Part shown: in pieces, positions 39,301 to 50,278 of the stretch
Numbering within the stretch: the stretch's first letter is position 1
How the letters are laid out: every line of letters begins with the position of its first letter
Assembly: GCF_000293805.1 (NCBI RefSeq)
Contig: NZ_AMBZ01000008.1
Span: forward strand, 62,001 to 126,000
Direction of reading: 5' to 3'
DNA: 64,000 bases
Source of the DNA: Paenibacillus alvei DSM 29
GTDB lineage: Bacteria; Bacillota; Bacilli; Paenibacillales; Paenibacillaceae
The notes under the pieces: generated by a model
The model's input: the letters and a program-made list of their open reading frames with translations, nothing else
Told to the model about the DNA's origin: nothing
Databases searched by the model: none
Position numbers and translations under genes: made by a program

Positions 39301-42300
39301 GGATGATCGGAAGTCAAACAGATTTTTGCTGTTGAACAGCAGGCGCACGACGTTTTTATGTTCAATCAGAGTTCCCTTCGGCTTGCCAGTCGTTCCCGAC
39401 GTATAGATGACATAGGCCAAATCGGAAGGCTTGTTGACCGGTGCCGGGTTAGAAATGTCTCCGCCGTATGCTTGCTCGTCATCAAGGAACATAACTTTGC
39501 CTGCAAAATCAACCTGCTCCTGCAGATGCTGCGGCAACAGCAAAATATCCGCACCGGAATCGCTCAGCATATAGCCGATGCGATCGCTCGGATACTCCGG
39601 ATCGATCGGCACATAGGCTCCCCCAGCCTTAAGAATGGCAAGAAGCCCTACAAGCATGTCTGTTGTACGCTCGGCCATGATGCCTACCAGCGTATCAGCG
39701 TTGACTCCTTCCGTACGCAGCGTCCAAGCCAAGCGGTTCGCCCGTTCGTTCAGCTCCCGATAAGTCAGGATACCATTCGCTGCCGTTACAGCAATTGCAT
39801 CTGGTGTTCGTTCGACCTGTTCCTCGAACAAACGGTGAATCGTCATGTCTCTCGGATAGTCTGCCGCCGTATCATTGAACTGCTCCATTAATTGCTGCTT
39901 CTCTGCTTCGGTTACGATGCCGAGCTGTTCCAATCGAATGTCCGGATTATGGATAACCGCCTCCATCAATTGATTGAAATGGGCCGTCATTCGTTCAATC
40001 GTTTCACGCTTGTACAGAGCAGTTGCATATTCCATACTGCACATGAGGCCCGCATCGTTTTCTTCGATGTGCAGTGTAAGATCGAACTTGGCCACCGCAT
40101 GCTCGATTGGATTCGGCGTCACAGTAAGTCCATCAATGGACCATAAGCCTTTTTCCGTATTTTGCAGGACGAGCGCAGTATCGAATACCGGATTGCGGCT
40201 TACGTCCCTCGTCGGCTGAATATGATCGATCAGTTCCTCGAACGGATATTCCTGATGTTCATAGGCCTGCAATGTCGTATGCCGGACTTCCTTCAGGAAG
40301 GAACGGAATGTCTTCTCTCCTGCCGGGTAATTGCGGAGCGGAAGCGTGTTGACGAACATACCGATGAGCGGTTGAATGTCATCATGCGTTCTGCCTGCAA
40401 TTGGCATGCCGACAATGACGTCCTCCTGCCCCGTATACTTATAAAGCAAAGATGAGTACAGGGTCAGCAATACCATGTACATGGTAGCATCTGATCCTGC
40501 CGCAATCTGCTTCAGCGCATCTACCTTGTCAGCAGAAATGGAGAACTCCAGCGTGCTGCCTGCAAAGCTTCGGAAGGCAGGTCGCGGATAGTCCGCAGGC
40601 AGCTGCAGAACCGGCAGCTCGCCGTCCAACGATTTCAACCAGTATGATTTCTGCTCCTTCATCCGAGACAGATATCCTTCGCTTTGCTGCCACACTGCAT
40701 AATCCTTGTACTGGATATGCAAATCCGGCAGAGTTTCGCCGCTGTATAGCGCTGCGAACTCTTCGAGCAAGATGCCCATGGAAGCCCCATCCGAAATAAT
40801 GTGATGCATGTCGAACAACAACATATGGCGCTCAGCGCCTAATTCGATTAGTCCCACGCGAATCAGCGGAGGCTGATTCAATTGGAACGTACGGACGAAA
40901 GTACGCAGAATAGATTCGACTTCCGATGCTTCATCAGCTTGCCAATGCTCCACAGTGAACTCTGCCTGCTCATATACGATCTGTACAGGCTCGCCGTTCT
41001 TCATTTCGAACCCGGTGCGCAGTACCTCATGCCTTTCAATCAAGCCGTGGAACGCGGATTCCAAGCGTTCGCGATCTAGCTTGCCTTCCATCATCATGAC
41101 ACCCGGCATATTATAGGACTGCTCTGCCCCCTCCATCTGATGGAGAACGAACAACCGCTTCTGAGCGGACGATACTGGATACCACTCGCGTTCCTCTGTT
41201 TTGTTGATGGAATGGAAATGCTCCTGCTGCATGCCTTCAATGGCGATCGCCATCTGCTCAATCGTAGGGCATCGGAACACGTCTCGGAGCGGCAGCAAAA
41301 CACTGAGTTCCCGATGCAGCTTGCTGACGAGCGTCGTGGCGCGCAAGGAATGGCCGCCCAATTCGAAGAACGAATCGGTAACGCCGACATGCTCGAGACC
41401 AAGCACATCCTTCCAAATGCATGCCAGCTTTGCCTCCAAGTCCGTGCGCGGCTGGACGAGTTCATGGACACGAAGTCCTTCCTCTGGGACAGGAAGCGCC
41501 CTGCGATCGACCTTGCCGTTAGGCGTCAAAGGCAGCTTGTCAATCTGGATGAAGTGAGACGGTATCATATAGCCCGGCAATTCTCGGGCTAGTGCCTCGC
41601 TGAGTTCTGAAGGCGCAAGCTCATAGCCTGCCGTGAAATAAGCACATAATACTTTTTGTCCACTTGCATCTTCACGCGCTATGACCGCAGCTTCGCTCAC
41701 TTGTTCGATCCGTAGTACATGGGCCAGTACCTCGCCGAGTTCAATCCGGTAACCGCGAATCTTCACTTGTTCATCACAGCGTCCCATAAATTCAATCGTT
41801 CCGTCCGGCAGCCATCTCGCCAAATCGCCGGTTCGGTACAGCCGCTCGCCTGGGACGAACGGATCGTTTACGAATTTTTCCTCCGTCAATTCAGGACGGT
41901 TCAAGTAACCACTAGCCAATCCGTCTCCACCTGTATACAGCTCGCCTACTACGCCAACCGGAAGAAGATTTCCAGCTTCATCAAGCACATACACCCGCGT
42001 ATTGCCGATCGGGCGGCCGATCGGAATCGACGCACGCTCTAAATCCGCTTCTGCAATGTGATGGCAGCAGGTGAAGGTTGTGTTTTCCGTCGGACCATAG
42101 CCATTGATGAGGCGAATTCCGCTATGATGCTCCAACACTTTACGGGCATGTGCGGATGATACGACATCTCCGCCTACCAGCAGCTGCTTGACTCCGCTAA
42201 AACCATGAATATGCTGTTCAGCCATCACTTGGAATAACCCGGCCGTCATCCACATTGTCGTTACCTGATGGCGCTGTATCGCTTCTGCCCAATCCGCAAG

Positions 42301-43014
42301 CGATTGATTGCCTGGAGGCAGGATAGCAAGCGCTGCTCCATTCAGCAGACTGCCCCAAATTTCGAAGGTAGCCGCATCAAATGAAATCGTGGATCCCTGC
42401 AAAAATACATCATTTTCATTGATGTCTACATAGGTTGCGGCACTGACGAGACGAACGACCCCGCGATGCGTTACACATACGCCCTTCGGCGTACCTGTGG
42501 AACCAGACGTATAGACGATGTATGCCAAGTCTTCTCCCGTCCCTGCATCCGGCAGGTTCTCGCACTGCGCTTTGTTGGCAGAATAGTCTACTGCAGATTC
42601 AGTTTCATCGAGTGCAATGACGCTCATGCTTTCCGGCCACATGTTCCGCAAATGCTTCTGCGTCACCATCACTGCCATCGACGTATCTTCCACCATGGCA
42701 TTTATCCGCTCTTGCGGATATGCCGGATCGATCGGCACATAGGCTCCGCCAGCCTTAAGGATAGCCAGCAAGCCTACAAGCATTTCCAATGAGCGTTCCA
42801 CGCTGATGCCAACCCGAGCCCCAGTACTGATTCCGGTTTCCCGCAGTTGCCGCGCCATTCTGTTGGCCTTCGCATTCAGCTCCCGATAAGTCATCTGCTT
42901 ATTGCCGAATATGGCAGCTATCGCGTCTGGCTGCTGTTCGGCCCGCTCTTCGAACAAATGATGTATCGTCTTGTCGCGCGGATAACTTACGGACGTATCG
43001 TTGAATTCGTTCAA
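29014..43014 (-). CDS. pbtA: NRPS first protein, remainder: A2-T-C-A3-T-C-A4-T-E-C-A5-T-C (residues 2-5)
   Basis: This frame of 4,666 residues begins with an A domain and has only a TTG start (43014) overlapping the previous stop, with no convincing Shine-Dalgarno site. Read one base differently at 43023-43027, the previous ORF joins it as [16 protein letters not shown]. That matches the C-A linkers elsewhere ([16 protein letters not shown]) with no gap, so both ORFs are almost certainly one gene with a -1 base in a poly-A run. Predicted residues are Val2, Thr3, D-Orn4 and Ser5, followed by the C domain for residue 6. The C-terminus is acidic and ends EEEIDFAF, which I take as a docking tail for the next protein. 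If the frameshift is real, translational coupling through the overlapping TTGA could still make both halves. Confidence 0.93.
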   Translation of the reverse strand: MNEFNDTSVSYPRDKTIHHLFEERAEQQPDAIAAIFGNKQMTYRELNAKANRMARQLRETGISTGARVGISVERSLEMLVGLLAILKAGGAYVPIDPAYPQERINAMVEDTSMAVMVTQKHLRNMWPESMSVIALDETESAVDYSANKAQCENLPDAGTGEDLAYIVYTSGSTGTPKGVCVTHRGVVRLVSAATYVDINENDVFLQGSTISFDAATFEIWGSLLNGAALAILPPGNQSLADWAEAIQRHQVTTMWMTAGLFQVMAEQHIHGFSGVKQLLVGGDVVSSAHARKVLEHHSGIRLINGYGPTENTTFTCCHHIAEADLERASIPIGRPIGNTRVYVLDEAGNLLPVGVVGELYTGGDGLASGYLNRPELTEEKFVNDPFVPGERLYRTGDLARWLPDGTIEFMGRCDEQVKIRGYRIELGEVLAHVLRIEQVSEAAVIAREDASGQKVLCAYFTAGYELAPSELSEALARELPGYMIPSHFIQIDKLPLTPNGKVDRRALPVPEEGLRVHELVQPRTDLEAKLACIWKDVLGLEHVGVTDSFFELGGHSLRATTLVSKLHRELSVLLPLRDVFRCPTIEQMAIAIEGMQQEHFHSINKTEEREWYPVSSAQKRLFVLHQMEGAEQSYNMPGVMMMEGKLDRERLESAFHGLIERHEVLRTGFEMKNGEPVQIVYEQAEFTVEHWQADEASEVESILRTFVRTFQLNQPPLIRVGLIELGAERHMLLFDMHHIISDGASMGILLEEFAALYSGETLPDLHIQYKDYAVWQQSEGYLSRMKEQKSYWLKSLDGELPVLQLPADYPRPAFRSFAGSTLEFSISADKVDALKQIAAGSDATMYMVLLTLYSSLLYKYTGQEDVIVGMPIAGRTHDDIQPLIGMFVNTLPLRNYPAGEKTFRSFLKEVRHTTLQAYEHQEYPFEELIDHIQPTRDVSRNPVFDTALVLQNTEKGLWSIDGLTVTPNPIEHAVAKFDLTLHIEENDAGLMCSMEYATALYKRETIERMTAHFNQLMEAVIHNPDIRLEQLGIVTEAEKQQLMEQFNDTAADYPRDMTIHRLFEEQVERTPDAIAVTAANGILTYRELNERANRLAWTLRTEGVNADTLVGIMAERTTDMLVGLLAILKAGGAYVPIDPEYPSDRIGYMLSDSGADILLLPQHLQEQVDFAGKVMFLDDEQAYGGDISNPAPVNKPSDLAYVIYTSGTTGKPKGTLIEHKNVVRLLFNSKNLFDFRSSDTWTLFHSFCFDFSVWEMYGALLYGGKLVVVPQLTAKNPAKFLELLAEEQVTVLNQTPTYFYQLMREALADGSPKLNIRMVIFGGEALSPQLLKDWRAKYPSTKLINMYGITETTVHVTYKEITETEIDQARSNIGFPIPTLRIYILDTNRQCVPVGVAGEMYVAGEGLARGYLNRPELTADRFVDNPFEPGGKMYKTGDLAKWLSDGNIEYLGRIDHQVKIRGYRIELGEVEAQITKIASIREAIVIAREENGGEKLLCAYFVADRQLTVGELRSELAQELPAYMIPSYFVQLERMPLTSNGKVDRKALPAPEGSINIGTEYVAPRTPLEASLARMWEQLLGLERVGVNDNFFELGGHSLRATALVNKVHQELNIQLPLRDVFRYPTIGELAAAVSAMAEDAYSSIAVAEAREYYPVSSAQKRLYILHQLEGAEQGYNMPGVMLIEGELDRDRFETAFRKLIERHDILRTSFDLEFGEPVQRVLDTVNFAIEYHKAAERDIQQLTRQFIRSFDLNKPPLLRAGLIEIAEAKHQYVLLFDMHHIISDGVSIGIVLRELSQHYHGEDVPPLRIQYKDYAVWQQSEAHKEQLKQQQAYWLDEFRGELPILELPTDFARPAVQKYDGLTLPFRIDKNVSEGLNRIAAETGTTLYMVLLAAYTVMLHKYTGQDDIVVGTPIAGRTHGELQPIIGMFVNTLAIRTYPEGEKLFRSYLDEIKNTMLGAYEHQDYPFEDLVDSLQLTRDLSRNPLFDTMFALDNTELMNDSLGELEMKPYPLEYTISKFDVSLDVKEDGDGLDCSIEYATSLFKSETIVCMAQHFKQLLTDIVTQPEACLKELAMLTTTEREEILTVFNRENFSIPSAGTIHSLFEEQVARTPEHTAVVFKQERMTYRELNERANKLARTLRGQGARPNELIGVMADRSLDMVVAIMAVLKSGGAYVPIDPEYPEDRIRYMLEDANARLLLTQRHLQTKVSFDGTWVLLEEGASYQEDATNLEPISGHSDLCYVIYTSGTTGNPKGVMIEHRHLAAMADAWKSEYGLHEPGIRWLQWASFSFDVFSGDLVRTLLHGGELILCPSEARANPAEICELLRNCGIHMFESTPALVIPLMEHVHEHRVDIGSLKLLIIGSDLCPADDFRRLIDRFGSHLRIVNSYGVTEACVDSSYYEPQSAVTVRAIPIGKPLPYVAMYVLGENQSLQPVGLAGELYIGGAGVGRGYWNRPELTADKFVDDPFAPGQRMYRTGDLAKWLPDGNIALIGRTDHQVKIRGYRIEIGEVESKLQNMPNVGEAAVVAREDGSGRKVLCAYYTSERELTAGEWRAALAKELPAYMIPSHFLRLDQMPLTPNGKLDRKGLPAPEGIAYTGIEYAAPRTDAEKALAAAWESVLHVERIGTNDHFFELGGDSIKSIQVSSRLHQAGYKLEIRDLFKYPTIAQLAHQLQPIGRIADQGEVFGEAELTPIQRWYFGLGLDEAHHYNQSFMLYRQDGFDETALRKTLRKIVEHHDALRMVFRKTDAGYAAWNRAIEEGELFNFVTLDVENEEEVAQVVEVKASEIQASIDLHSGPLVKAGLFRTEQGHHLLLAIHHAVVDGVSWRILLEDFAAGYEQALNGGDIRLPSKTDSYLAWSRSLVEYAADTAMDREREYWTNVLSAGAAPLAKDFEAEKSMQQDSHSVVVAWSEEETEQLLKQVHRAYNTDMNDILLAAFAMAAQKWSGQNRVLVNLESHGREPIVGELDITRTVGWFTSEYPVLLKWEPNRSLAYHIKELKENLRRIPNKGIGYGICRYLTATEEGLDWGAAPDISFNYLGQFDQETIGDGMSVSPYSRGADASAKHARQYALDINGAITDGALSFDISYSGSEYRQETIEQLASHMRASLLEIIDHCMAKEHTELTPSDLLLQGLNIEQLERITEETQDLGIIENMYMLTPMQKGMWFHNAVDGEEGAHGAYFEQTRFTLRGELDPGMFARSLNELALKHAVLRTNFYSLEGEPVQIVFREGRITCTCKDLSELLPDEQTAAIESIVAGDKLRGFDLERDPLVRVTLMRTGELSCHVLWSSHHILMDGWCLPQLTEELFRTYSALMDQPVQSALHEEADMPDYSRYIEWLARQDMNAAADYWSGYLGGYDQQTRLPNGKIAGKDKPYKLEQASCKMGIELTSRMNRAAKQHQVTLNTLLQAAWGIVLQRYNGTEDVVFGGVVSGRPADVPGVESMIGLFINTIPVRVSCTADASFVKVAEQLQNAALESGRYDYYPLYEIQSRTAQKQDLISHIMVFENYPLDERMEQTGDGIGRDLAITDVQAAEQTNYDFNFMIVPGDNLLIRFDYNAQVYDRADMERLQNHLKHVLEQVANNPDIVVGELQLATEAEQTELMTAFNETAAEYPCEQTIHRMFEEQTQRMPDAAAVLFGDECLTYQELNERSNRLARTLRAAGVVPDQIVGIMAERSLELMVGIMGILKAGGAYVPIAPDYPEDRIRYMLEDSEAQVLLVQGSAGEGIDFAGHVIDLDDAGAYDDDASNLEAVNKPTDMAYIIYTSGTTGRPKGVMVEHTSVINRLLWMQKQYPIGAEDTIMQKTAITFDVSVWELFWWAFVGSKVLMLPVGGEKNPAAIVEAIERHGITTMHFVPSMLHAFLEHVEQLPEAERKCGLSPLRQVFTSGEALLVSQVERFYRYIAPASDARLINLYGPTEATVDVTYFDCEPGQAYVSVPIGKPIDNTRIYIVNGHNQVQPIGVAGELCIAGVGLARGYWNRPELTAEKFVTVSSVGERMYRTGDLARWLPDGNIEYLGRIDHQVKIRGYRIELGELETALLNIDAIRETVVVAREDESGQKSLCAYYVADGEPAVSDLRAALAAELPSYMIPSYFVQLEQMPLAPNGKLDRKALPAPKDMIRTDVERAAPRTPLEVKLVRIWQEVLGLDHIGVKDDFFELGGHSLRATALAGKLSKELHVALPLRDIFRNSTVETMAQAIAKLEKQEYRAIPIAPVAGHYPLSSAQKRIYILHQAEGAQQSYNMPGAMLVQGHIDRSRLEAALQKLIARHDTLRSSFEMVDGEPVQRIRQQVEIELEYSYATEKDAEDIAAQFVREFDLEQPPLLRVGLVQLEHEEQHLLLFDMHHIISDGISTNILIDELARLYDGEELPPLEIQYKDYVLWQQSEAQSERMKEHEQFWLNSLGNELPLLELPTEFARTDRRSYDGDNLHFAIDGQLNEKLQHLAAQTGATIYMVLLAAYTTLLHKYSGQDDLVVGTPIAGRTHADTEQLIGMFVNSLAIRNYPHADKSFLHYLEEVKESTLNAFEHQDYPFDKLVDQLQSAWVPGRNPVFDTMFVLQNATARTVNVGEMSFEPLIPSHTVAKFDLTLEMEIEDGKLSGQFEYCTKLFSSNMIANFVEDFLDILSQLCDRPDIRLGDIQLSGSGEEDEVLEEEIDFAF
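30400..33550 (-). other. NRPS module 5: C(DCL)-A(Ser)-T
   Basis: Approximate bounds: C5 33550-32190, A5 32160-30640, T5 30630-30400. The code DVWHFSLVDK is a Ser code. Unlike module 8 the T domain has LGGHSL and no epimerase follows, so L-Ser is expected. C5 has the [10 protein letters not shown] opening, consistent with the D-Orn4 donor. Confidence 0.87.
30644..32194 (-). repeat. Near-identical Ser A-domain copy (A5), partner 18886-20436
   Basis: This is the partner of 18886-20436. It encodes A5 of module 5 in a different protein from A8. Differences include KCGLSPL here versus KRGMSPL in A8. All specificity residues are the same. Confidence 0.9.
33590..38085 (-). other. NRPS module 4: C(LCL)-A(Orn)-T-E, D-Orn
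   Basis: Approximate bounds: C4 38085-36770, A4 36730-35230, T4 35220-34980, E4 34960-33590. The code from [23 protein letters not shown] and [11 protein letters not shown] is DVGEIGSVDK, an Orn code. T4 has [10 protein letters not shown] and E4 has [10 protein letters not shown] near 34530-34560. Confidence 0.85.
38110..41210 (-). other. NRPS module 3: C(LCL)-A(Thr)-T
   Basis: Approximate bounds: C3 41210-39900, A3 39850-38360, T3 38350-38110. The code from [24 protein letters not shown] and [11 protein letters not shown] is DFWNIGMVHK, the standard Thr code. Thr3 supplies a side-chain hydroxyl for macrolactone formation by the terminal TE, as in paenibacterin. Confidence 0.9.
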
Positions 43015-44380
43015 AATAACCGTTTTTCTTGCTCCGTTGCCAGTTCCAATTGGCCAACAGCCGTTTGCGGATTGGTGGCAATTTGCTTCAATAGGTGCAG
43101 CAGATGCCCTTTCAATGCGGTTATGCCAGCCTGATCCAACGCCAGCTTGTTATAATCAAAGCGAATAACGATATTGTCGCCAGGCACAATGATAAGGTTC
43201 AAATCGTAATTCGTTTGTTCGGACACAATCACATCCGCCAATTTCAGACCTTTGCCGTCCAAGCTGCTGAACTGATCAAGCTGTTCTTCCATTGGATAAT
43301 TCTCAAGCACCATGATGTGGTTGATTAAGTCCTGCTTCTGCGCACTCTGTGCTTGAATCTCATACAGTGGATAGTAGTCATGCTTGGCAGACGATAAAGC
43401 CTGCTCCTGTATCTGCGTCATCACTTCTGCAAAGCTGATGTCCGCTTGGCAGTTAACACGCACTGGAATCGTGTTGATAAACAAGCCGATCATGTCTTCG
43501 ATTCCGACGAGTTCCGCCGGTCTGCCAGATACGACGCTGCCAAAAACCACGTCAGATGTTCGGTTATACTTTTGCAGCAAAATACCCCATGCCGCCTGCA
43601 GCAGCGTATTTAACGTCACTTGGTGCTGCGTCGCTGCTAGATTGATTTTAAGACTTAGATCTGCACCAAGCTCACACCGCAATTGATCCGCTTCATACGT
43701 GCCGGAATGTCCGCGCACAATGCTGTGCGGCAATGAAGTTGTCTCTTCAAATCCTGACAGGTAGTCCTGCCAGTAAGCTGCAGCAGCCGACTCATCCTGC
43801 CGTCCAAGCCACTCGATATATTGATTGTAAGAAGGAATGGAAGCTTGAACTGGCTTTTTGCCTCCGACGAGCGCGGAATATGTGCCGAACACTTCTTTAG
43901 CAACTAGCGGCAAGCACCAGCCGTCCATCAAAATGTGATGAGAGCTCCACATCACCTCATAAACCTCGTCTTCTGTTTGCAGAACGGTTACGCGCATTAA
44001 GTCCCCATTCTCCAAATCGAACCCTTCAACACGTTCCCTTGTCTCTACCTTCTCAATAGCCTCAGCCCGTTCGGCTGGTTCCAAGGCACGCAAATCTTCA
44101 TGCCTCAGTTCGATTTGCTTGCTTCGAAACACAACTTGCAGCGGCTCGCCGTTCGTATCGACAAGGAAATTGGTACGGAACACAGCATGCCGAGCCACCA
44201 ATGCGTTCCAACTGGCAGCGAAGGCTTGAATGTCCAGCTCTCCCTTAAGCGTCAAGCGAGTAAGCTCAAAATATGCTCCCTTCTGACGATCCATGGCAGC
44301 ATGGAACCACATGCCCTTCTGCATTGGTGTTAGTACATAAATATCTTCCACTTCTCCAATGCTGCTCGTCCGTTCAACAA
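41240..44380 (-). other. NRPS module 2: C(DCL)-A(Val)-T
   Basis: Approximate bounds: C2 44380-43030 (end of ORF 48917-43011), A2 42990-41490, T2 41480-41240. The code from [23 protein letters not shown] and [11 protein letters not shown] is DAFWLGGTFK, a Val code. The module is divided between two ORFs only by the frameshift at 43023-43027. Confidence 0.87.
43011..43030 (-). other. Frameshift / overlapping stop-start in pbtA-like gene (poly-A run)
   Basis: The coding strand reads GAGCAAGAAAAACGGTTATT, then TTGA. The frame of the first ORF ends at TGA, and a TTG in the other frame overlaps it by four bases. One more A in the five-A run fuses both frames and restores a linker of exactly the usual length. 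Base-calling error, real mutation and translational reinitiation all remain possible. Confidence 0.85.
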
Positions 44381-47300
44381 TTTGCTCCAGTTCCTGAATG
44401 CTGATTTGCGGCAGTGTTACATCACTAGGTGTTAGTTCTGCTCGTTCCTTACTCACGCAATGCTCGATAATTTCTTGTAAGCTGACCTTAAATAGACCAG
44501 CGAATTGCTCGATCGACTCCATGCGGTATTGCGTGCGTCCGTAGCTGATATCGAGCTGTAATTTTCCGTCTGTGACCATCCCATTAATATCAAGCAAATA
44601 AGGGCGCGGTTGATCTCCGCTAATATTGCTTCCCGTTGAAAGCGGCGACTGAGAAAATCCGCTGTTCTGGAAATCTTGGTCGAACTGCCCTAAGTAGTTG
44701 AAGCTTACTTCCGGTGTAGTTCCCCAATCCAATTGGGCACAAGACTTGGATAAATAGCGGCAAATGCCATAACCAATGCCTTTATTCGGTACGCCGCGCA
44801 AGTTTTCTTTGACCGCCTTGATCGTACGCGGCAAGTCCTTTTCCGATTCCGTCTCGAGAAGCAGCGGATATTCGCTCGTAAACCAGCCTACTGTTCGTGT
44901 AATATCGATATCCGGCAGGATCGACTCCCGCCCGTGTCCTTCCAGGTTAATTCTGATCTGCCCATGTCCGCACCATTTGCGGATGGCAATGCCAAGTGCT
45001 GCCAGAAGGAGATCATCCATTTGTGTGTTATAAGCACGATGCGCTTGCTTCAACAGCAGCTCGGTGTCGTTAGAGCTCCATTCAATCGTGACCGATTCAC
45101 TGTCCCGCTGTAGAGCAACTGCCGATTCGTCCGTTGGAAGCGGCTGAACTTCTTTCTGGGCGATTTGCTTCCAATATGCTTTCTCCTGCTCCATTGTCGG
45201 CTGCTGTGCGTATTCAGCAAGCTGCCGGGACCATAATCGGAAGGAATCGGTTTTGTCAGGAAGACGAATCTCACTTCCGTTCAATGCCTGCTCATAACCA
45301 GATGCGAGATCCTCAAGCAAAATACGCCAAGATACGGCATCAATGACAGCGTGGTGAATGGCGATAAGCAGGTGATCCCCATCCGTGCAGCGGAACAGAC
45401 CCGCACGAACAAGAGGCCCTGATCCAAGATCAATTCCGGCTTGGATGGCTTCCGCAGCGTCCAGAAGCTTGTTCTGAACCGACTCAGCACTTTCGACTTT
45501 CTCCTTAAAATCTATTACTTCCAAGTAATATAACGAGCCTTCATCTGCTCGCCGATTCCAAGCCTCATATTCCCCGCGTTCCGTGCGGCGAAAGACGATG
45601 CGAAGCGCGTCGTGATGCTCTGTAATCTTTTGCAGCGCCTTGCACAGCGCCTCCTCCTCAAAGCCTTCCTTGCGGTGCAGCATGATGGATTGATTATAAT
45701 GATGCAAATGATCCCCGCGCTGCCCAAAGTACCAGCGCAGAATTGGAGTGAGCTCGACTTCTCCGCTTTCTTCTCCTTGTTCAGCTTTCCTCCGAACCGC
45801 CACCATACGCGGGCTCAGCTGTTCAATAGTCGGGTATTTGAACATATCCCGAATATCCAGCTTGTATCCGGCCTGCTGCATGCGAGAAGATACTTGAATC
45901 GATTTGATGGAATCTCCGCCAAGCTCGAAGAAATGATCCAGCAGTCCGACTCTTTTCACACCCAGAACCGTTTGCCATACGTTTGCCAATGTTCGTTCCG
46001 CTTCAGACCGAGGTTCCAAATATTCCTGGCCCGTATATGCTTGTCCGGATGGAGCCGGCAGTCCGTTGCGGTCGATTTTGCCGTTCGGCGTAAGCGGCAT
46101 CCGCTCCAGCTTCATGAAGTAAGACGGAATCATGTAATCCGGCAATTGATCCGCAAGTGCTGACCGCAATTGATGAATCGCAATTTCCCCGTCAGCAACA
46201 TAATAAGCGCATAATACCTTAAGTCCATTTTCATCCTCGCGCGCAACGATGACAGCTTCACGAACGAGCGATGTTTGCAGCAAGCGAGTTTCAATTTCAC
46301 CTATTTCTACCCGATTACCCCGAATTTTAACTTGGTGATCGAGTCTTCCAAGGTATTCAATGTTTCCGTCCGGCATCCATCTTGCCAAATCGCCGGTTCG
46401 GTACATCTTTCCTTGTGAATAGGGATCATCAATGAATTTTTCGGCCGTCAGGTCTTCACGGTTCAAGTATCCTCTTCCAACTCCAGCTCCGCCAATGTAT
46501 AGCTCACCTACAACTCCAATCGGCTGCAGCGCCTTATTTTCGTCCAAAATGTACATGGATACCGAAGGAAGCGGCTTGCCTATCGGAAGCACTTGCAGGG
46601 ATTCCGCATTATTTCTTTCGTAATAGCATGCATCAACGCAAGCTTCTGTTACGCCGTAACTGTTCAAAATTCGCATTTGCGAACCGAATCGTTCGACTAA
46701 TTTGCGATACTCGGTGGTTGGGCAGTGATCAGATCCAACGACGAGCAGGCGTAAGCTGCTAATATCTTTGTTATGTTCATACACATATTCCATCAACGGA
46801 ATAACGAGCGCCGGGGTCGATTCAAAAATATCGATGCGATGTGCTTCAATTAAATCGCAAATGGCCGCCGGATTGGCTCGCGCCTCGCTAGGACAAATAA
46901 TCAGCTCTCCGCCATAGAGAAGTGCTCGCACCATGTCTCCTGTAAATACGTCAAACGAGAAGCTGGCCCATTGCAGGGTTCGTATGCCCGGCTCATCCAA
47001 GCGATAGGCTTCCTTCCAGGCGCTCCCTAATGCAGTGATTTGCCGGTGCTCTATCATGACGCCCTTCGGCTGGCCTGTTGTCCCTGAAGTATAGATAACG
47101 TAAGCTAAATGACTCGAATCGTTTATTTGCTCCAGATTGTGGCAATTTTGGTCATGAAAGTTTTCATCATCAAGCATAATCCAAGTGCCTTTATAATCGA
47201 CTCGCGATTGCAAATGACTTTGTGATACCAGCACTCGTGCAGCGGAATCCGACAGCATGTATAAGATACGTTCTTCCGGATACTCCGGATCGATTGGAAC

Positions 47301-48917
47301 GTAAGCTCCGCCTGCCTTCAATATCGCTAGAATGCCCACGACCATTTCTAAGGAGCGATCCGCCATGATGCCAACGAATTGTTCGGCTGCTACCCCGTTG
47401 GCGCGTAAGGTTCGGGCTAGGCGATTGGCCCGGTCGTTCAACTCTTTATAAGTCAGTTGTCTATCCAGATATACGACGGCTACCTTGTCAGGCGTGCGTT
47501 CCACCTGCTCCTCAAACAACTGATGAACCGTTAAGGCAGGCTGCTGCACCGCCAAAGCTGTATTGAATCGGGTTAGAATCGTTTGGGCCTCTTTATCGCT
47601 GATCATGGACAGCTCATGCAGCGTCTGGCTCGGATTGCTTAGCATTTGATCCACGATGGTCATGATTTGTTCCATGTAGCGATTGATTTCATGCTCTCCA
47701 AACAACTGTACACGATAATCAAGATTGAAATTAATCTGCTTGTCGTCCAGCATGTCCTCTAAATGAATAGCAAAATCGTCTACTTCATGCCCGCAAAAGC
47801 TGCTGCGCTGGCGGACGGAAAGATCTCCGTAGGTTGTCCAATGAATCGGCATGTAGTTTATAGAGAGGCGATACAAATCCTGTAAATCGGAATTGTTATT
47901 TTGTTCTCTCAAGTCAAGAATAAGCTGGTTATAAGGGTATTTTTGATGACGCAGGTTCGCTTTTTGCTCCTTGGCGACATTATGTAGGAAGGTCAGCACA
48001 TCGTGCTCTGGATCTAGCGTTAAACGGGCGGCTACTGTACTAACGAACATGCCGATCGCATCTTTGTCCTGTCTGGATGTTCGGTTGGCATAAGCGGTAC
48101 CGACAGCAATATCATTGTTACCGGTCGTTTTATATAAGAAGGCGTACAAAGAACCCAAAAACAATGTAAACAGGCTAATTTTGTGCTGCTCGCTAAATAA
48201 GTAAATTTTTTCGTACGTTTCACCGCTAATCGCGATGCTCGTCCGTCTGGCCTCCGTACCGATTGAAAAAGGAGGATATGATTTCATGCCTACTACTTCC
48301 GGCATTGTTCTGAACTTGTCCAGCCAATAAGATTTATCCTTGGCAGATCGTTCGGAGTTATCGTATTCCCGCTCCGCGAATATGTAATCCAAGTAGGTAC
48401 TTTTTTCTTGCTCATTCGCCGCCACGTTGCCGCTTACCAGCTCTGTGTAGTTCTTCATAATTTTATTGGCGATAAGATGGGATGACACGCCATCCGTGAC
48501 AATATGATTCATTTTAAGATTGAACCAAAACTCTTCTTCATTGATGTTAAAAATAACAAAATGATACAACAATGAATCCGATATATGAATAGGGATATGG
48601 TTAAAGCGATTTAGCCAAGACTCGGCTTCTTCACGATTTTCCCACTCTAAGTAATCAATATTCGGTATAACTTGTTCCTCCGGCACGAATTGCTGCATCG
48701 GCTGATTATCAGCCGTTTCAATTCGGATTCGAAAAGCATCATGCTGCTTGATCACCTGGCTAATCGCCATCTTCAATATATCAACGTCGACCTTGCCTCG
48801 AATGTACATCGTACCGGCAACGGTAGAAACCGACGTATTAGGATGCATCATTTCCATGTACCAAATTCTTCGCTGCGCTTGCGTCAAAGGAAACCATTCG
48901 TTAGGATTTACGTTCAC
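43011..48917 (-). CDS. pbtA: NRPS first protein, N-terminal part: starter C-A1(Orn)-T-E-C2
   Basis: The gene starts at GTG 48917, eight bases after GGGGAGAG. Domains in the 1,968 residues: starter condensation (about 1-450, NHIVTDG near residue 139), A1 (about 460-955, [11 protein letters not shown] near 606), T ([10 protein letters not shown] near 1000), epimerase (about 1050-1505, HHAVIDA near 1190), and a DCL condensation domain (about 1510-1960, HHILMDGW near 1660). It loads a fatty acid onto Orn, epimerises Orn and hands it to the Val module. The starter C is why I call the product a lipopeptide. The ORF ends KRLF at a frameshift. It is the first gene of the locus, 400 bp downstream of a good promoter. 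Confidence 0.93.
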   Translation of the reverse strand: MNVNPNEWFPLTQAQRRIWYMEMMHPNTSVSTVAGTMYIRGKVDVDILKMAISQVIKQHDAFRIRIETADNQPMQQFVPEEQVIPNIDYLEWENREEAESWLNRFNHIPIHISDSLLYHFVIFNINEEEFWFNLKMNHIVTDGVSSHLIANKIMKNYTELVSGNVAANEQEKSTYLDYIFAEREYDNSERSAKDKSYWLDKFRTMPEVVGMKSYPPFSIGTEARRTSIAISGETYEKIYLFSEQHKISLFTLFLGSLYAFLYKTTGNNDIAVGTAYANRTSRQDKDAIGMFVSTVAARLTLDPEHDVLTFLHNVAKEQKANLRHQKYPYNQLILDLREQNNNSDLQDLYRLSINYMPIHWTTYGDLSVRQRSSFCGHEVDDFAIHLEDMLDDKQINFNLDYRVQLFGEHEINRYMEQIMTIVDQMLSNPSQTLHELSMISDKEAQTILTRFNTALAVQQPALTVHQLFEEQVERTPDKVAVVYLDRQLTYKELNDRANRLARTLRANGVAAEQFVGIMADRSLEMVVGILAILKAGGAYVPIDPEYPEERILYMLSDSAARVLVSQSHLQSRVDYKGTWIMLDDENFHDQNCHNLEQINDSSHLAYVIYTSGTTGQPKGVMIEHRQITALGSAWKEAYRLDEPGIRTLQWASFSFDVFTGDMVRALLYGGELIICPSEARANPAAICDLIEAHRIDIFESTPALVIPLMEYVYEHNKDISSLRLLVVGSDHCPTTEYRKLVERFGSQMRILNSYGVTEACVDACYYERNNAESLQVLPIGKPLPSVSMYILDENKALQPIGVVGELYIGGAGVGRGYLNREDLTAEKFIDDPYSQGKMYRTGDLARWMPDGNIEYLGRLDHQVKIRGNRVEIGEIETRLLQTSLVREAVIVAREDENGLKVLCAYYVADGEIAIHQLRSALADQLPDYMIPSYFMKLERMPLTPNGKIDRNGLPAPSGQAYTGQEYLEPRSEAERTLANVWQTVLGVKRVGLLDHFFELGGDSIKSIQVSSRMQQAGYKLDIRDMFKYPTIEQLSPRMVAVRRKAEQGEESGEVELTPILRWYFGQRGDHLHHYNQSIMLHRKEGFEEEALCKALQKITEHHDALRIVFRRTERGEYEAWNRRADEGSLYYLEVIDFKEKVESAESVQNKLLDAAEAIQAGIDLGSGPLVRAGLFRCTDGDHLLIAIHHAVIDAVSWRILLEDLASGYEQALNGSEIRLPDKTDSFRLWSRQLAEYAQQPTMEQEKAYWKQIAQKEVQPLPTDESAVALQRDSESVTIEWSSNDTELLLKQAHRAYNTQMDDLLLAALGIAIRKWCGHGQIRINLEGHGRESILPDIDITRTVGWFTSEYPLLLETESEKDLPRTIKAVKENLRGVPNKGIGYGICRYLSKSCAQLDWGTTPEVSFNYLGQFDQDFQNSGFSQSPLSTGSNISGDQPRPYLLDINGMVTDGKLQLDISYGRTQYRMESIEQFAGLFKVSLQEIIEHCVSKERAELTPSDVTLPQISIQELEQIVERTSSIGEVEDIYVLTPMQKGMWFHAAMDRQKGAYFELTRLTLKGELDIQAFAASWNALVARHAVFRTNFLVDTNGEPLQVVFRSKQIELRHEDLRALEPAERAEAIEKVETRERVEGFDLENGDLMRVTVLQTEDEVYEVMWSSHHILMDGWCLPLVAKEVFGTYSALVGGKKPVQASIPSYNQYIEWLGRQDESAAAAYWQDYLSGFEETTSLPHSIVRGHSGTYEADQLRCELGADLSLKINLAATQHQVTLNTLLQAAWGILLQKYNRTSDVVFGSVVSGRPAELVGIEDMIGLFINTIPVRVNCQADISFAEVMTQIQEQALSSAKHDYYPLYEIQAQSAQKQDLINHIMVLENYPMEEQLDQFSSLDGKGLKLADVIVSEQTNYDLNLIIVPGDNIVIRFDYNKLALDQAGITALKGHLLHLLKQIATNPQTAVGQLELATEQEKRLF
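44400..48917 (-). other. NRPS module 1: starter C-A(Orn)-T-E, N-acylated D-Orn
   Basis: Approximate bounds: starter C 48917-47560, A1 47540-46050, T1 46040-45800, E1 45760-44400. A C domain before the first A domain, unlike the LCL and DCL forms in the rest of the locus, is the lipoinitiation type that loads a fatty acyl group; its motif is NHIVTDG near 48490-48514. The A1 code DVGEVGSVDK is an Orn code. E1 has [10 protein letters not shown], with Ala where the other epimerases have Gly. Confidence 0.85.
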
Positions 48918-49316
48918 ATTGACTCTCCCCTATTCGAAATATTCGTAAGCGTCCGAACCCGTCAATTGACGTTCCGGATAAGTTCGCGATCATCTCCGCA
49001 GAAGAGATTAGATGCATGGCTATATGAAATTAAATTTGCAATTGTTCGTCATGAGTGTGGGCAACAAAACAGTTGATAAGTCGGCAGCAGTGTTAATCAT
49101 GAGGGCATCTAGGAAGTAAGGGCAAATAACCTGTTCATGTCAAAGATGCAATGTGGTCGGTCGATCAGAAGTTGAACTGAATAAGAGAACAAAAAGAACG
49201 TTCATGAGGCTTTGGCCAAGCCCTCCTGTTGAATATTGGACACCTCCTTAGTTCCCTCTTCCTTTGTAAATTTATGCAAGGAGATAACCTTTTGCAGGGA
49301 TAGTTAATCATTTCCA
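48918..49316 (-). other. Long untranslated leader of the NRPS transcript
   Basis: About 400 bases separate the predicted transcription start from the GTG at 48917. No real gene is seen. The leader has AAGGAGG near 49240, AGGAGG near 49225 and a small GGCTT/AAGCC hairpin. A 21-codon ORF starting ATG AAC GTT at about 49205 (MNVLFVLLF...) follows the second site at poor spacing. A leader peptide or attenuation control is possible but weakly supported. Confidence 0.35.
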
Positions 49317-49322
49317 TAACGT

Positions 49323-49351
49323 ATTATATACAGGATTGAGCCCATTAACAA
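49323..49351 (-). promoter_or_regulatory. Sigma-A promoter of the NRPS operon
   Basis: On the minus strand TTGTTA (49346-49351) and a perfect TATAAT (49323-49328) are 17 bases apart. The region is AT-rich. A second TTGACA near 49410 has a poorly placed -10. No operator for a dedicated regulator was recognised. Confidence 0.6.
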
Positions 49352-49452
49352 TATCATTTACTATAAATTAGTATAATTCTTTAATTTTATGTAAATGGAC
49401 GCCGTTTTTTGTCAATCATTATTCACAATTGAACTCAACTTCTTTTGCAACG

Positions 49453-49516
49453 AAAAAAGACAGGAGTTACTCCTCCTCTAATAGACAATTGTATCTACAA
49501 AAGAAGGGCTCCTGTC
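49453..49516 (-). terminator. Rho-independent-type terminator after the GntR gene
   Basis: GACAGGAG (coding strand, 49516-49509) pairs with CTCCTGTC (49466-49459), followed by TTTTTTCG. The 42-base loop contains its own small hairpin (TAGATACAATTGTCTA), so the full structure is a branched stem. It ends the catabolic operon and isolates the NRPS promoter. Confidence 0.7.
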
Positions 49517-49555
49517 CAGAATATTAGCTAAATAAAAATTCGTCCCCGCAAAAGC

Positions 49556-50269
49556 TTAACCATCATAATTAACGACATAACTGTGGAGCTCCGTGTGATA
49601 GTAACCTTCACTATATTCAATAAGCGTCCCATCCACGTCATAGGAATACCGGGAACGTTTCAATAACGGTAGATCATTACTCACAGTAAGAATTGCTCTT
49701 GCGGTCTCTGGTGCTGTCGCGACAGCAAATTCGTCCTTATATTTCCCCAGTTCAATCTGCTGCTCTTCCAGCCATTCATATAATGACTGCTCATTTAATT
49801 CTGACAAATCAAGACCTTCCGCTTGATGCGCCAAATAGTGAGTATAGTGGATATACGGTGAACCGTCCAAATCATATACGCGCTCGATGCACAGACATCG
49901 ATCACCAAACAATCGGTATGGAACGCTTCCTTCCACATTCGGAACGACCTCGGCCCGAATAACCCGTTTTTGAATTGTATGTCCTTGCTCAACAAGAATT
50001 TCCGTAAATCGCTTCCATTTGGACAGCTTTGAGGCAGATGTATTGCGAATGACCTTCGTGCCTCTTCCGCTTCCTTTTTCTACATAACCTTCCTGTACAA
50101 GCTCTATAATCGCATTGCGTACTGTAATTTTGCTGACTTGAAATTCTTCTTCCAACTGAGGCTCTGACGGAATATAGGATCCAAGCGGGTATACCCCATG
50201 CAAAATGCGCTCGCGCAAAATATTTCTTACTTGTACGTATAAGGGTCGTTTGTTGCGTGACAATCTCAA
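49556..50269 (-). CDS. GntR family (HutC-type) transcriptional regulator
   Basis: The 237-residue protein has an N-terminal winged helix (about 8-75: PLYVQVRNILRERI, PSEPQLEEEFQVSKITVRNAI, GYVEKGSGRGTKV) and a C-terminal UTRA-like effector domain (about 95-235). The start used is TTG 50269, ten bases from the kinase stop, with AAAGG upstream. It is the last gene of the operon it most likely controls, by binding the palindromes at 54316-54389 and releasing them when a sugar-acid intermediate binds. It is also the nearest regulator to the NRPS, but a terminator and a separate promoter lie between, so a link to the NRPS is not supported. Confidence 0.85.
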   Translation of the reverse strand: MRLSRNKRPLYVQVRNILRERILHGVYPLGSYIPSEPQLEEEFQVSKITVRNAIIELVQEGYVEKGSGRGTKVIRNTSASKLSKWKRFTEILVEQGHTIQKRVIRAEVVPNVEGSVPYRLFGDRCLCIERVYDLDGSPYIHYTHYLAHQAEGLDLSELNEQSLYEWLEEQQIELGKYKDEFAVATAPETARAILTVSNDLPLLKRSRYSYDVDGTLIEYSEGYYHTELHSYVVNYDG

Positions 50270-50278
50270 TGTTACGGC

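Noticed and set aside
29014-43014. Second ORF as an independent synthetase gene beginning with an A domain
   Set aside because: A TTG start without RBS and the perfect linker match after one added A argue for one gene with the ORF at 43011-48917.
3000-48000. Many plus-strand ORFs of 60-220 codons across the synthetase region
   Set aside because: They are shadows of the minus-strand NRPS frames. They recur at the same offset in repeated domains and show no domain, RBS or start logic of their own.
49556-50269. GntR protein as pathway regulator of the NRPS
   Set aside because: It is the last gene of the catabolic operon, is followed by a terminator, and its likely operators lie at 54316-54389, not at the NRPS promoter.
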